Positions 50,558 through 58,949 of a stretch of 64,000 bases of DNA are shown here, in pieces. Location of the stretch: the NCBI RefSeq assembly GCF_023276435.1, contig NZ_JALLPO010000049.1, forward strand, positions 1 through 64,000. The letters run 5' to 3'. The number at the start of each line of letters is the position of its first letter. Position 1 is the stretch's first letter. The translations under genes and the position numbers were made by a program. The notes below the pieces were generated by a model. It was given only the letters and a program-made list of their open reading frames with translations, did not search any database and had not been told where the DNA came from. Source of the DNA: Sphaerisporangium perillae. GTDB taxonomy: Bacteria > Actinomycetota > Actinomycetes > Streptosporangiales > Streptosporangiaceae.

Positions 50558-51544
50558 ATGACCGCTTCCTCCGCGACCGCCCTCTCGCCGGCGATCACAG
50601 CCGCCGGGTTGCGCAAGTCCTACGGCGACAAGGTCGTGCTCGACGGCATCGACCTGAGCATCCCCGAAGGCACGGTCTTCGCGCTGCTCGGGCCGAACGG
50701 CGCCGGCAAGACCACCACCGTGCAGATCCTGTCCACGCTCATCCCCGCGAACGCCGGCGAGGCGCACGTCGCGGGCCACCATGTGACCCGCGACGCCGAC
50801 GCCGTACGCGCCGCCATCGGCGTCACCGGCCAGTTCTCGGCGGTGGACAACCTGCTCACCGCCCAGGAGAACCTGATCCTCATGGCGGACCTCCACCATC
50901 TGGACCGCCGCGAAGGCCGGCGGCGCGCCGCCGAGCTGCTGCGCCGCTTCGACCTGACCGAGGTGGCCGCGAAGTCCGCCGCGACCTTCTCGGGCGGTAT
51001 GCGGCGCAAGCTCGACCTGGCGATGACCCTGGTCGGCGATCCGCGCGTCATCTTCCTCGACGAGCCGACCACCGGACTGGACCCGCGCAGCCGCCGCATC
51101 ATGTGGGACATCATCCGCGGCCTGGTCGCCGACGGCGTCACGATCTTCCTGACGACGCAGTACCTGGAGGAGGCCGACCAGCTCGCCGACCGCATCGCCG
51201 TCCTGGACCACGGGAAACTGGTCGCCGAAGGCACCGCGGAAGAGCTGAAGCGTCGCATCCCCGGTGGCCACATCCGCCTCCAGTTCGCCGACCTGAACGG
51301 GCTCGAATCGGCGGCCGCCCTCTTCGGGTCCGTCACGCGCGACACCGAAGCGCTCACCTTGCACATCCCGGGCGACGGCGGCATCCCCGCCCTGCGAGCC
51401 GTCCTCGACGTCCTGGACGACGCGTCGGTCGAGGCCGAGTCGCTCACGGTGCACATCCCCGATCTCGACGACGTCTTCCTCACCCTCACCGGTCACCCCC
51501 GGTCCGGCGACCAGGCCGGCCTGCAGAAGGAGAACGCCCGATGA
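50558..51544 (+). CDS. DrrA-like ABC exporter ATPase
   Basis: A 328-residue ATPase of the daunorubicin-resistance (DrrA) subfamily. Walker A is GPNGAGKTTTVQILSTL, the signature ATFSGGMRRKLDLAMTL, and Walker B VIFLDEPTTGLDPRSRR. The DrrA-type C-terminal extension follows (LEEADQLADRIAVLDHGKLV and beyond). GAGGAG precedes the ATG. It overlaps the permease start (ATGA). It energises export of a hydrophobic compound; substrate unknown. Confidence 0.92.
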   Translation: MTASSATALSPAITAAGLRKSYGDKVVLDGIDLSIPEGTVFALLGPNGAGKTTTVQILSTLIPANAGEAHVAGHHVTRDADAVRAAIGVTGQFSAVDNLLTAQENLILMADLHHLDRREGRRRAAELLRRFDLTEVAAKSAATFSGGMRRKLDLAMTLVGDPRVIFLDEPTTGLDPRSRRIMWDIIRGLVADGVTIFLTTQYLEEADQLADRIAVLDHGKLVAEGTAEELKRRIPGGHIRLQFADLNGLESAAALFGSVTRDTEALTLHIPGDGGIPALRAVLDVLDDASVEAESLTVHIPDLDDVFLTLTGHPRSGDQAGLQKENAR

Positions 51545-52332
51545 CCACCCTGTCCTACGCCGTCAGCGACTCGGCGACGATGCTGCGGCGCAACCTGAAG
51601 CACGCGCTGCGCTACCCCTCCATGACGGTCTCGGTCGTCGCGGTGCCCGTCTTGATTCTTCTCCTCTTCAATTACGTCTTCGGCGGCGCCCTCGGTGCCG
51701 GCATCGGCGGCATGTCCACCGGCGGCACCCGGTACATCGACTACATCGCCCCCGGCGTCATCCTGATGGCCGCGACCTCCGGAGCCCTGGCCACCGCGGT
51801 CGGCGTCTGCGTCGACAAGACCGAGGGCATCGTCAACCGGTTCCGCACGATGGGGATCTCCCGCGGGTCGTTCCTGACCGGGCATGTCGTCGGCGGCGTC
51901 ATCCAGACGATGATCAGCGTCGCGCTGGTCATCGGCATCGCGCTGCTCATGGGCTTCCGGCCCAGCGCCACGCCCATCGAGTGGCTCGCGGCCACCGGCA
52001 TCCTCGCCCTGCTCGCCCTGGCGCTCACCTGGCTGTCGGCCGCGCTCGGCCTGGTCGCCAAGACCCCCGAGACCGCCAGCAACACGCCCATGCCGCTGCA
52101 GTTCCTCCCCTTCCTCGGCAGCGCCATCGTCCCGCCGGAGTCCATGCCCACCGGGCTGCGCTGGTTCGCCGAGTACCAGCCCTTCACCCCGATCATCGAG
52201 ACGCTGCGCGGCCTGCTGATGGGCACTCCGATCGGCAACAGTGCCATCGCCGCCCTTGCCTGGTGCCTCGGCCTCAGCCTGGCCGGCTACCTGTGGGCCC
52301 GCACGGCCTTCAACCGCGGCGCCAAGGTGTAG
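51541..52332 (+). CDS. DrrB-like ABC-2 permease
   Basis: A 263-residue ABC-2 type membrane protein with six helices: RYPSMTVSVVAVPVLILLLF near the start, the conserved YIDYIAPGVILMAATSG, and LGLVAKTPETASN plus FLPFLGSAIVPPESMP in the second half. It pairs with the upstream ATPase (4-base overlap). Last gene of the RHH-DUF4097-DrrA-DrrB unit, followed by a perfect 12-bp stem hairpin. Confidence 0.9.
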   Translation: MTTLSYAVSDSATMLRRNLKHALRYPSMTVSVVAVPVLILLLFNYVFGGALGAGIGGMSTGGTRYIDYIAPGVILMAATSGALATAVGVCVDKTEGIVNRFRTMGISRGSFLTGHVVGGVIQTMISVALVIGIALLMGFRPSATPIEWLAATGILALLALALTWLSAALGLVAKTPETASNTPMPLQFLPFLGSAIVPPESMPTGLRWFAEYQPFTPIIETLRGLLMGTPIGNSAIAALAWCLGLSLAGYLWARTAFNRGAKV

Positions 52333-52369
52333 ACCGCACGGCCGCACGACCCGGCCGAGCCAATCGTCG

Positions 52370-52396
52370 CTCGCCGTGCCCGGGGGGCACGGCGAG
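52370..52396. terminator. 12-bp stem bidirectional terminator
   Basis: CTCGCCGTGCCC at 52370-52381 pairs perfectly with GGGCACGGCGAG at 52385-52396 around a 3-base loop. It lies between the end of the DrrB-like gene and the end of the convergent lipoprotein gene. Confidence 0.85.
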
Positions 52397-52471
52397 TACC
52401 GGCTTTCCGGCGGCTGTCGCGCGGGGCGTGGTGTGTTCGAGGGACCGGTAACCCGCCGCCATGGCGGTCCT

Positions 52472-53119
52472 TCAGCGCCCTGTCTCGCGGAAGGTGGCGA
52501 CGATGGCGCGCAGTCGCCGGCTGTTGGCCTGGACGCGCGAGGCCGTCGTCGTCACCACGATGTTGTGATAGTGGGCGGCGCCGTCGATCGAGGTGAGCAC
52601 CCATCCCACGCGCCCTCCCTCGACGTCGCCCTGCATGTCGTACTGGAGCCCGGGCATGCCGCCGATCGTCACGCGGCGCGGCTTGGACTTGCGTACCCTG
52701 CGGGCCTCACCGGCGATCGCCTCCACCCAGTCCTCGGCGTATTCACCTATGTCCTCGGTGAACTGACGCTTGTCCTCGCTCATCACGATCACGTACTCGG
52801 CGTACCGATCGGTGCCGACCTCGACCACGGCGCTGTCGCTGAGCTCCATACGCGACCATGTCACGGGTATCGCCATCCGGCTGTGCCGGTCCGTGGCCGT
52901 GACGACCTTCATGCCCGGCGGCACGGGCACCCGGGTCGGCCTGACCGAGGGTCGAGGGGATGGGCTCACGCTCGGCTTCGGCGTGCTCGGCCGCGAGGCC
53001 GGCGCGGACGAGGCGGCGGCGGCCCCCGGGGGATCCGCCGTCTCGGTGGGAGCGCCGCAGGCAGTGAGCAGCGCGGCGCAGAGCACGGCCCCCACTCGGC
53101 GTGAGTTAGGAATAGTCAT
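52472..53119 (-). CDS. Lipoprotein with a Pro/Ser-rich tether
   Basis: A 215-residue exported protein. The signal peptide ends in lipobox LLTAC; residues about 25-70 are a Ser/Pro/Ala-rich linker (SVSPSPRPSVRPTRVPV). The C-terminal ~140 residues are an alpha/beta domain (MAIPVTWSRMEL, VEVGTDRYAEYVIVMSEDKR, GLQYDMQGDVEG) similar in style to LpqN/DUF-type surface lipoproteins. ATG at 53119 overlaps the upstream lipoprotein gene by 14 bases with GGAGGA before it, so they are coupled. Function unknown. Confidence 0.8.
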   Translation of the reverse strand: MTIPNSRRVGAVLCAALLTACGAPTETADPPGAAAASSAPASRPSTPKPSVSPSPRPSVRPTRVPVPPGMKVVTATDRHSRMAIPVTWSRMELSDSAVVEVGTDRYAEYVIVMSEDKRQFTEDIGEYAEDWVEAIAGEARRVRKSKPRRVTIGGMPGLQYDMQGDVEGGRVGWVLTSIDGAAHYHNIVVTTTASRVQANSRRLRAIVATFRETGR

Positions 53120-53675
53120 TCTCGTCGTATTCCTCCAGCTGGAGCAGGCGGCGGATCTTGGCCGCCGCTTTCGCTCCGTCATGCCGCGAGGCCTTGAGCA
53201 CCTCTTGGATCAGCGCGGCCGGCGTCCGCGCCCGCGCGGCCCGGAGCCAGTACGGCTGCGCCTTGAGCGATTCGGCGCCCAGCTCCTTGATCGGCGCGCG
53301 CACGGCCGCGGGCCAGGCGGTGTTCTGGAGGTGGCGGATCTGCGCCCTGTTCGCGGCGGCGACCTTCGCCGCCGATGACCGCAGCGAGGCCACGGGCAGG
53401 CCGCCGTTGATCGCCTTCTCCAGCCGTTCGAGCCCGACGTCGTAGGGCTTGACGATGGCGAGGTAGCGAAGGGCCGCCTGCTTCCGGGTGAGCGGTGCCG
53501 GACTCGGGGTGGGTGGTGCCGGACTCGTGGTCACCGTCTTGGCCGGAGTCGCCACCGCCGAAGCCCGGTCGGCCGCCGTGGCGGTGACGGGCCCGCTCGA
53601 GCATCCGGCGACCGTGATGCCGGCGGCGACGAGGGCCGGGAAAAGGGTGCGCACAAATCCGGCATTCAGCCGCAC
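53106..53675 (-). CDS. Small lipoprotein, helical
   Basis: A 189-residue exported protein. The signal peptide ends in lipobox ITVAGC, followed by a Thr/Pro/Ala linker to about residue 60. An Ala-rich helical domain follows (KQAALRYLAIVKPYDVGLER, AAKVAAANRAQIRHLQNTAW). The start is GTG at 53675; the ribosome site is weak. First of two coupled lipoprotein genes. No family recognised beyond general similarity to actinobacterial surface lipoproteins. Confidence 0.78.
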   Translation of the reverse strand: MRLNAGFVRTLFPALVAAGITVAGCSSGPVTATAADRASAVATPAKTVTTSPAPPTPSPAPLTRKQAALRYLAIVKPYDVGLERLEKAINGGLPVASLRSSAAKVAAANRAQIRHLQNTAWPAAVRAPIKELGAESLKAQPYWLRAARARTPAALIQEVLKASRHDGAKAAAKIRRLLQLEEYDENDYS

Positions 53676-53980
53676 GATGACGCCATCGTCAACCTCACGC
53701 TCAGTGTCCGGCCGCCGACGTCACCCGGCGAGTTTCCAGGTCGCCGGGAACTGGCGCAAGTCTGACACCGCAGGCCACAAGCGCTGAAGCGTGACCGGAA
53801 TGAGATCAACTCATGGGCCGGATCGGGGTGACGGTGCCGACTCTCCATTCCAGCGGGTCGCCTGTCATGTCGGCCAATGCGCGTCGGTCGAACACCCCAC
53901 GACCCGGTGCCCGCGCTGTGTCCCCCGCAAGTTCCACAGCGTGGTCTGCCCCGGACGCGACCCTGCCGGCAGCAGCCCGA
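53676..53980. other. Gene-free stretch between lipoprotein and PfkB genes
   Basis: About 300 bases on which no frame is convincing. A minus-strand piece (DPLEWRVGTVTPIRPMS) looks protein-like, but it is too short to assign and has no start. The promoter of the lipoprotein pair should lie at its left side. Confidence 0.4.
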
Positions 53981-54913
53981 TCATGTCCTTCTCGTGCCGC
54001 GCTGTTGTCGTCGCATCCAGGAGCGAGTGCCGAAGGAGCGGCAGGACGCCGAGGCGACCGGGATGGCGAAGTCGAGGGCGGCGGCGAAGGTGTCGCCGGT
54101 GAGCCGGCCGGCGGGGGACACCGCGGCGGGGCCGCCGGCCAGGAGGCGGGAGAGGGCGAAGGTCAACGCCCCGTGCAGGACGTCCCCGGCCCCGAGGGTG
54201 TCCACGACGTCGACGGCGGGAACGGGCCGGAACCGTGCCTCGCCGGGGCCCTGCCACATCACAGGCGCGTCGCCACGGCTCACGGCGGCCCACGGCACGC
54301 CTGCCGCGCGCAGGTGGGCGAGGGTGTCCTCCGGTGTCCGCGTGCCCGGCGGGTGGAAGTCGGCCGAGGTGACGGCGACGTCGACGTACGGCAGGAGTTC
54401 GGCCGTGCCGGGCTTCCAGCTGCCGCCGTCGAGGACGGTGAGGCGGCCCTGCTCGCGGGCGAGCCGCGCCGCCGCCAGGGCCAGGTCCGGGTGGTGGCCG
54501 TCCAGGTGGACGACCTGGTGCGCCGCCACCAGTTCGGCGAGATCGGGTGGTGGCCGCAGGCGGCGGCCGGCCGCGTTGACCGACACGACCGCCCGGTCGC
54601 CGCTGCCGCGCGTCACCATGATCGTCGACATGGTGGGAGGGTCTGCGGCCTCGGGCGTGAGGTCGACCAGCCGCACGCCGTACTCGGCCAGGTCGGCCCG
54701 GATGCCGGCCGCCAGCGGGTGGGCGCCCACCGCGCTGAGCAGCGTCGCGCTGCCGCCCAGGAACGAGAACGCGACGGCGGCGTTGGTCGCCGGCCCGCCC
54801 GCCGCGACCGACTGCCGGAGCGCCGTGACCTTCTCGTTCGCCGACGGCATCCGCTCCACCGACTGGACCAGATCGAGCGTGCACAACCCGGCGAACAAGG
54901 CGCGAGGTGTCAT
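53981..54913 (-). CDS. PfkB-family carbohydrate kinase
   Basis: A 310-residue ribokinase-like kinase. The N-terminal signature GGPATNAAVAFSFLGG lies at residues 39-54; the C-terminal catalytic signature DTLGAGDVLHGALTFALS, with the anion-hole GAGD and catalytic Asp, is near residue 245. GGAGGAGC immediately precedes the ATG at 54913. The last ~20 residues (RRQQRGTRRT) are basic and atypical. It phosphorylates a sugar or nucleoside. No transporter adjoins; the substrate is unassigned. Confidence 0.9.
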   Translation of the reverse strand: MTPRALFAGLCTLDLVQSVERMPSANEKVTALRQSVAAGGPATNAAVAFSFLGGSATLLSAVGAHPLAAGIRADLAEYGVRLVDLTPEAADPPTMSTIMVTRGSGDRAVVSVNAAGRRLRPPPDLAELVAAHQVVHLDGHHPDLALAAARLAREQGRLTVLDGGSWKPGTAELLPYVDVAVTSADFHPPGTRTPEDTLAHLRAAGVPWAAVSRGDAPVMWQGPGEARFRPVPAVDVVDTLGAGDVLHGALTFALSRLLAGGPAAVSPAGRLTGDTFAAALDFAIPVASASCRSFGTRSWMRRQQRGTRRT

Positions 54914-55240
54914 GCTCCTCCTCCGGCCGCTCGAACGTCCCGCGGATTCCTCGAAGCCTCCACATTAGGTCGGGACGGCCGGGGTGGGGACGGCGGCGAC
55001 CGCGACTGGCGGGGACCGCGGACCGGACCTCGTAGCAGGTCGCCGCCCCCCCTTCGCGGTCGCGAAAACGGCGAGACCGCGGCCGCCCCACCTGCGGTGC
55101 GCTCAGAGTGGTGAGGTGGGCGAGAACTGTCACGGTCAACTCTTTAGGGTGTAATTCAATGCCCATTGGATGATACTTTACGGCATAAGGAGTTGCCGCC
55201 GTCCGGTGGCCGGTTGTGTCGAGGCTGGAGATGATGTCGC
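54914..55240. other. Divergent intergenic region with low-GC patch
   Basis: Around 55130-55195 the GC content falls sharply. CAATG-CC-CATTG at 55157-55168 is a palindrome. TTCAAT with GATACT about 17 bases later could form the promoter of the hydrolase gene. Nothing else was seen. Confidence 0.45.
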
Positions 55241-56188
55241 GTGCTCGAGGCGAAACTGCACGATGGAACCATGATCGACGTGGAGGTGCACGGCCGCGGC
55301 CCTGCCGTGCTGCTGCCGGTGAATCCACGGCCGATCGAAGGACCGCAGGCCGACGAGATGCGGAAATGGGGCGCCGATCCGGCGCTGGGCCGTTCGCTCA
55401 TCGAGGGGCTCCGCGACGCGTTCCAGGTGGTGGCGTTCGACTACGAGGGCCATGTGCTGGCCGCGCCCAAGCCGGAGACGCTGACCCCGGCCAACGTGGC
55501 GGCCGACCTGCTCGCCGTGGCGGACGCCGCGGGAGCCGAGCGGTTCGCCTATTACGGATATTCCTGGCTCGCACTGAGCGGGCTCCAGTTGGCCGTCCGT
55601 ACCGACCGCCTGTCGGCCCTGGTCATGGGAGGGTTCCCGCCCCTGGGCGGGCCGTACGAGGAGATGCTGGCGGTGACCACCGCGACATACCAGATGTCGG
55701 TCCGGAACACCGCCGCCTCACCCGGGCCGGAGGAGGCCGGCCGGTCGGCGGGCGAGGCCGGCGAGGGCGGCCCGCCGACGAGCGCGACGGAGGGGGCCGA
55801 GTGGCCGGCGGGCGGGCCGGATGAGGGCCAGGAGCTCGACTGGTCGGCCGTGGAGGTGTCCATGACGGAGCCCCAGACCCGGCAGTTCGTCACGCTGTAC
55901 CAGGCGTTGCGGGAGTTCGACGACCGGGCGGCCCAGACGCGGGTCGGCTGTCCCCGCCTGTGCTTCGTCGGCTCGGCGGACGAGATCGCCTACGGCGAGC
56001 GGTGGGGCGGGGTCCACGTGAGCATGGCGGGCGCCGTCACCAGGCACCGGGAGGAGCTGGAGGCCCTCGGCTGGGACGTGCGCGTCCTTCCCGGGCTCGA
56101 CCACACCGGAGCCATGCAGGCCGCCCCCGTCCTGCCGGTCGTCCGCCCATGGCTGACCGCGAAGCTGGGCGCCCGCCCCTCGGCCTGA
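55241..56188 (+). CDS. Alpha/beta-hydrolase fold protein
   Basis: A 315-residue protein. The nucleophile elbow is YYGYSWLALSG (Ser in GYSWLA) and the catalytic His probably in LDHTGAM near the end; an Asp/Glu is likely in FVGSADEIAYG. The insertion at about residues 155-205 is a Gly/Glu/Pro-rich low-complexity loop (GRSAGEAGEGGPPTSATEGA) not normal for the fold. GTG at 55241 follows GGAGATGATGTC. Substrate unknown. It is followed by a lipoprotein gene after about 100 bases. Confidence 0.82.
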   Translation: MLEAKLHDGTMIDVEVHGRGPAVLLPVNPRPIEGPQADEMRKWGADPALGRSLIEGLRDAFQVVAFDYEGHVLAAPKPETLTPANVAADLLAVADAAGAERFAYYGYSWLALSGLQLAVRTDRLSALVMGGFPPLGGPYEEMLAVTTATYQMSVRNTAASPGPEEAGRSAGEAGEGGPPTSATEGAEWPAGGPDEGQELDWSAVEVSMTEPQTRQFVTLYQALREFDDRAAQTRVGCPRLCFVGSADEIAYGERWGGVHVSMAGAVTRHREELEALGWDVRVLPGLDHTGAMQAAPVLPVVRPWLTAKLGARPSA

Positions 56189-56285
56189 CGCGGCCCCGGC
56201 CCGATGGTAAAGGTAGCGCCACCTGGAGCAACGGGTTTACCAAGGCGGAGTGGGGGAGCGCGTCCTGCGAGACAGTCGAGGCGTG

Positions 56286-56858
56286 ATGCGACGCGTCGGC
56301 CTGCTCGTCATTCCAGGGTTCGCGCTGCTCTCGGGCTGCGGCGCGGCGGTGACGCTCGGCCCGGCCCAGTTCGACACGCTCAGGTCCCAGGGGGTGTCGC
56401 CCGATCTGGTGTACGTGGTCGACCTGCCGGGATACGAGCTCGCCAAGGAGTCGGTGAGCGTCTACAACGACGAGGGCTTCCAGACCTACTACATCTCGGC
56501 CGAGGGGCGGCAGCTGTGGTTCGGCGTCGACCGGGGGGCGTTCAGCGATGCCCTGTGCCAGGTGAGACCCCTGCACGACGCCGAAGCGCTCGACGCTCCG
56601 GTCTCCTGCGAGCGTGACGACGTGGGGTGGTACCGCACCAGCGGCGAGCACCACGAGTACGTCGCCATGGAGGACGATCACGTCCTGCGGCTCGGCGGGC
56701 TGCGCGAGGACGTGGAGCGGGTCGCGTTGAAGGAGGCCATGGCCAGTGCCCGGCACGCCTTCCATGCCGGAACCCCGTCGGCGCCCGCGACTCCGGCTGA
56801 TCCGTCCTCCGCTCCCGCGCCGCGGACCGGTCTGCCGCCCCCGGGGGATGCACGCTGA
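56286..56858 (+). CDS. Hypothetical lipoprotein
   Basis: A 190-residue protein with a short signal peptide ending in lipobox FALLSGC. The mature domain has alternating beta strands (DLVYVVDLPGYELAKESVSV, FQTYYISAEGRQLWFGVDRG, two Cys that could pair) and a Pro/Ala-rich C-terminal tail. GAGGCG precedes ATG 56286; a GTG at 56250 would add 12 residues before the signal. No family recognised. It ends 22 bases before the alaX start. Confidence 0.72.
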   Translation: MRRVGLLVIPGFALLSGCGAAVTLGPAQFDTLRSQGVSPDLVYVVDLPGYELAKESVSVYNDEGFQTYYISAEGRQLWFGVDRGAFSDALCQVRPLHDAEALDAPVSCERDDVGWYRTSGEHHEYVAMEDDHVLRLGGLREDVERVALKEAMASARHAFHAGTPSAPATPADPSSAPAPRTGLPPPGDAR

Positions 56859-56861
56859 GGG

Positions 56862-56880
56862 CGTTCGTTATAGTGAACGT
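56862..56880 (+). promoter_or_regulatory. -10 box and inverted repeat giving a probable leaderless alaX transcript
   Basis: TATAGT at 56869-56874 is followed after 6 bases by the ATG at 56881, so transcription would begin at or next to the start codon. The box is enclosed by CGTTC (56862-56866) and GAACG (56875-56879), a 5-8-5 inverted repeat that could be an operator for the XRE regulator two genes on. No Shine-Dalgarno sequence is present. Confidence 0.55.
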
Positions 56881-57684
56881 ATGGTTCAGCTCATGCGATC
56901 ACAGGTCGTCGATCAGGTCGATGTCTACCTGGAGGACACCTACCTGACAGAGGTCGAGACGCAGATCCTCGCCACGGGACGTCGCGAGGACGCCACGGCG
57001 TGGGTCGCGGCCGGGCGCAATCCCTTCCACCCGCAGGGCGGTGGCCAGCCCGCCGACCGCGGCTGGATCGACGAGTGGGAGGTCGTGCCCGTCCGCGACC
57101 CCGCGACGGGCCTCGTGACGGTGACCGCCCGGCCCGGCACCGGGTCCACTCTCGCGGACCAGGACGGCCGGGCCGCTTCTGCCGGCCATGACGACGCGCC
57201 CGGCCTCGCGCGCCGGGACGGCCTCGCGGGTCTGGCGGAAGGGACGACGGTCCGGGCGCGCGTCGACGTCGAGGCGCGCCTGATCCATGCGGCCCTCCAT
57301 ACCGCCGGGCACCTCATCGAGGCGATCGGCCGCGGCCAGGGCTGGGCGCTGGCCGGCAACAACCACTTTCCCGGCCAGGCGCGCATCGAGTTCGTCGCAC
57401 CCGAGCCCGACCCGCGTCTCGATTCACCCGCAGGCCGCGAGGAGCTCGCCGGCGAGTTCGGCGCCGCCGTCGCCTCGGCGATCCTCGCCGGCCCCGCCGT
57501 GGGCGTGGACCACGACGCCGGCGGCCGCCGCATCGTGCGCCTCGGCGACCTGCACGCCGCGCCCTGCGGGGGGACCCACGTACGCACTCTGGGCGATCTC
57601 GCCGACGTGGTGATCTCCGGCATGAAGGTGAAGAAGGGCCGTGTCCGGGTGTCCTACAGCGCGGCCCACGGGCCCCGGCGGTGA
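56881..57684 (+). CDS. AlaX-type alanyl-tRNA editing protein
   Basis: A 267-residue stand-alone editing protein related to the AlaRS editing/C-Ala module. It has NPFHPQGGGQPADRGWI, the zinc motif AALHTAGHLIEAI (HxxxH) and the second zinc ligands PCGGTHVRTLGDL (CxxxH). It hydrolyses Ser- or Gly-mischarged tRNA(Ala). The start at 56881 fits a leaderless transcript. The TGA overlaps the GTG of the XRE gene, and LysE follows, forming a three-gene unit that links tRNA proofreading with amino-acid export. Confidence 0.9.
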   Translation: MVQLMRSQVVDQVDVYLEDTYLTEVETQILATGRREDATAWVAAGRNPFHPQGGGQPADRGWIDEWEVVPVRDPATGLVTVTARPGTGSTLADQDGRAASAGHDDAPGLARRDGLAGLAEGTTVRARVDVEARLIHAALHTAGHLIEAIGRGQGWALAGNNHFPGQARIEFVAPEPDPRLDSPAGREELAGEFGAAVASAILAGPAVGVDHDAGGRRIVRLGDLHAAPCGGTHVRTLGDLADVVISGMKVKKGRVRVSYSAAHGPRR

Positions 57685-58259
57685 GCGGTGAGTGGCGGGA
57701 AGGGCAGCCTGCCCGGAGCGGCACCGCCGTGGCGGTCGGCGCGCAGATCCGCCGGCGGCGCATGCAGCGCGGCATGTCCGCGGCCGAGCTGGCCCGCAGA
57801 GCCGGCCTGAGCAAGGCGACCCTGTCCGGGCTCGAGGCGGGCACCGGCAACCCCACGATCGACACGCTGGACGCGGTGGCCGTCGCCCTGCACATCCCGC
57901 TGACCGACCTGCTGGCGCGGGACACCGACTCCGGCCCGCTCCACATCCCGGCCACCGCCGCCAGGCGGGACGAGCCGACCCGGGAGCTGCTGCGGCGGGT
58001 CGGCAGCGGTCACAGCCTTGAGTTGTGGCGCCTCCGCATGCCGCCCCGCAGCCATTTCGACGGGGTGCCGCACGCGCCGGGAACCGTCGAGCACCTCCTC
58101 ATCGCCTCCGGCACGCTCACCGCCGGCCCGAGCGACGACCTTCGCGAGCTGCGCCCGGGCGACCTGCTCGCCTTCGCCGGTGACCGCCCGCACCTTTACC
58201 GCACCGGCGAGGAGGCCGCGGACATCACCGTCGTCATCGCCTCGCCGGTGGTCAGCTGA
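57681..58259 (+). CDS. XRE regulator with C-terminal cupin domain
   Basis: A 192-residue protein. The HTH_3 domain at about residues 20-75 reads IRRRRMQRGMSAAELARRAG, then LSKATLSGLEAGTGNPTIDT. The cupin domain follows (GTVEHLLIASGTLTAGP, LRPGDLLAFAGDRPHLYRTG) and probably binds a small ligand. GTG at 57681 overlaps the alaX stop (GTGA). It likely controls the operon in response to an amino acid; the ligand is inferred from neighbours. Confidence 0.9.
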   Translation: MSGEWREGQPARSGTAVAVGAQIRRRRMQRGMSAAELARRAGLSKATLSGLEAGTGNPTIDTLDAVAVALHIPLTDLLARDTDSGPLHIPATAARRDEPTRELLRRVGSGHSLELWRLRMPPRSHFDGVPHAPGTVEHLLIASGTLTAGPSDDLRELRPGDLLAFAGDRPHLYRTGEEAADITVVIASPVVS

Positions 58260-58284
58260 CCTCCACCCCGAAAGGCCGTCCACC

Positions 58285-58917
58285 ATGTCATGGCTCGCGC
58301 TGCTTCCCCTGCTCGGCATCTGGACCCTCGCCGTCATCAGCCCCGGGCCCGACTTCCTGATCACCCTGCGGTACTCGGCGGGCAGATCACGGGGCAGCGG
58401 CCTGCGCGTCGCCGCCGGCGTCGTCACCGGGATCGCCGTATGGGCGCTCGCCGCCCTCTTCGGGCTGACCGTCGTGATCGAGCGCTTCGAGTGGCTGTAC
58501 ACCATCACCCGCGCGGCGGGAGCGGTGTTCCTCATCGTGCTGGGCGTGGCCACCATACGCGCCGCCCGGCGCCCGGCCGCCGCGGAGGCCGGTGAGCAGG
58601 AGCCGCGCCTTACCGCCGACCATGCCGGCGGGATGCGCGAGTGGCGGGTCGGCCTGCTGACCAACCTCGCCAACCCCAAGGCCGTCGTCTTCTTCGGCGC
58701 GCTCTTCGCGAGCCTCCTGCCGCACGGCACCAGCGTCGCGGCCAAGGCGGCGACGCTGGTCACCATGCTCGCCATCGCCTTCGCGTGGTTCGCCGTCGTG
58801 GCGTTCCTCGCCGCCACCCCGGTGATCACCAAGGGCTACCGGAACGCCAGGAAGAGGCTGGACATCCTCACCGGCGGGCTGTTCATCGGCATGGGCGGCC
58901 TGCTCATCCCGAGGTGA
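58285..58917 (+). CDS. LysE-family amino acid exporter
   Basis: A 210-residue membrane protein with six helices. The LysE signature is AVISPGPDFLITLRYSAGRS near the N-terminus, followed by GLRVAAGVVTGIAVW and the mid-protein NLANPKAVVFFGALFASLLP. GAAAGG precedes the ATG. Third gene of the alaX operon; it could expel the amino acid that causes mischarging (for example serine, alanine analogues or a D-amino acid). Cargo not determinable. Confidence 0.9.
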   Translation: MSWLALLPLLGIWTLAVISPGPDFLITLRYSAGRSRGSGLRVAAGVVTGIAVWALAALFGLTVVIERFEWLYTITRAAGAVFLIVLGVATIRAARRPAAAEAGEQEPRLTADHAGGMREWRVGLLTNLANPKAVVFFGALFASLLPHGTSVAAKAATLVTMLAIAFAWFAVVAFLAATPVITKGYRNARKRLDILTGGLFIGMGGLLIPR

Positions 58918-58923
58918 CCCCCC

Positions 58924-58949
58924 ACCTCGCCGCGCCAAGAGGGCGAGGT
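58924..58949. terminator. Hairpin between the convergent lysE and alkB-like genes
   Basis: ACCTCGCC at 58924-58931 pairs with GGCGAGGT at 58942-58949 around a 10-base loop. It touches the alkB-like stop codon and follows the lysE stop, and may terminate both. Confidence 0.6.
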
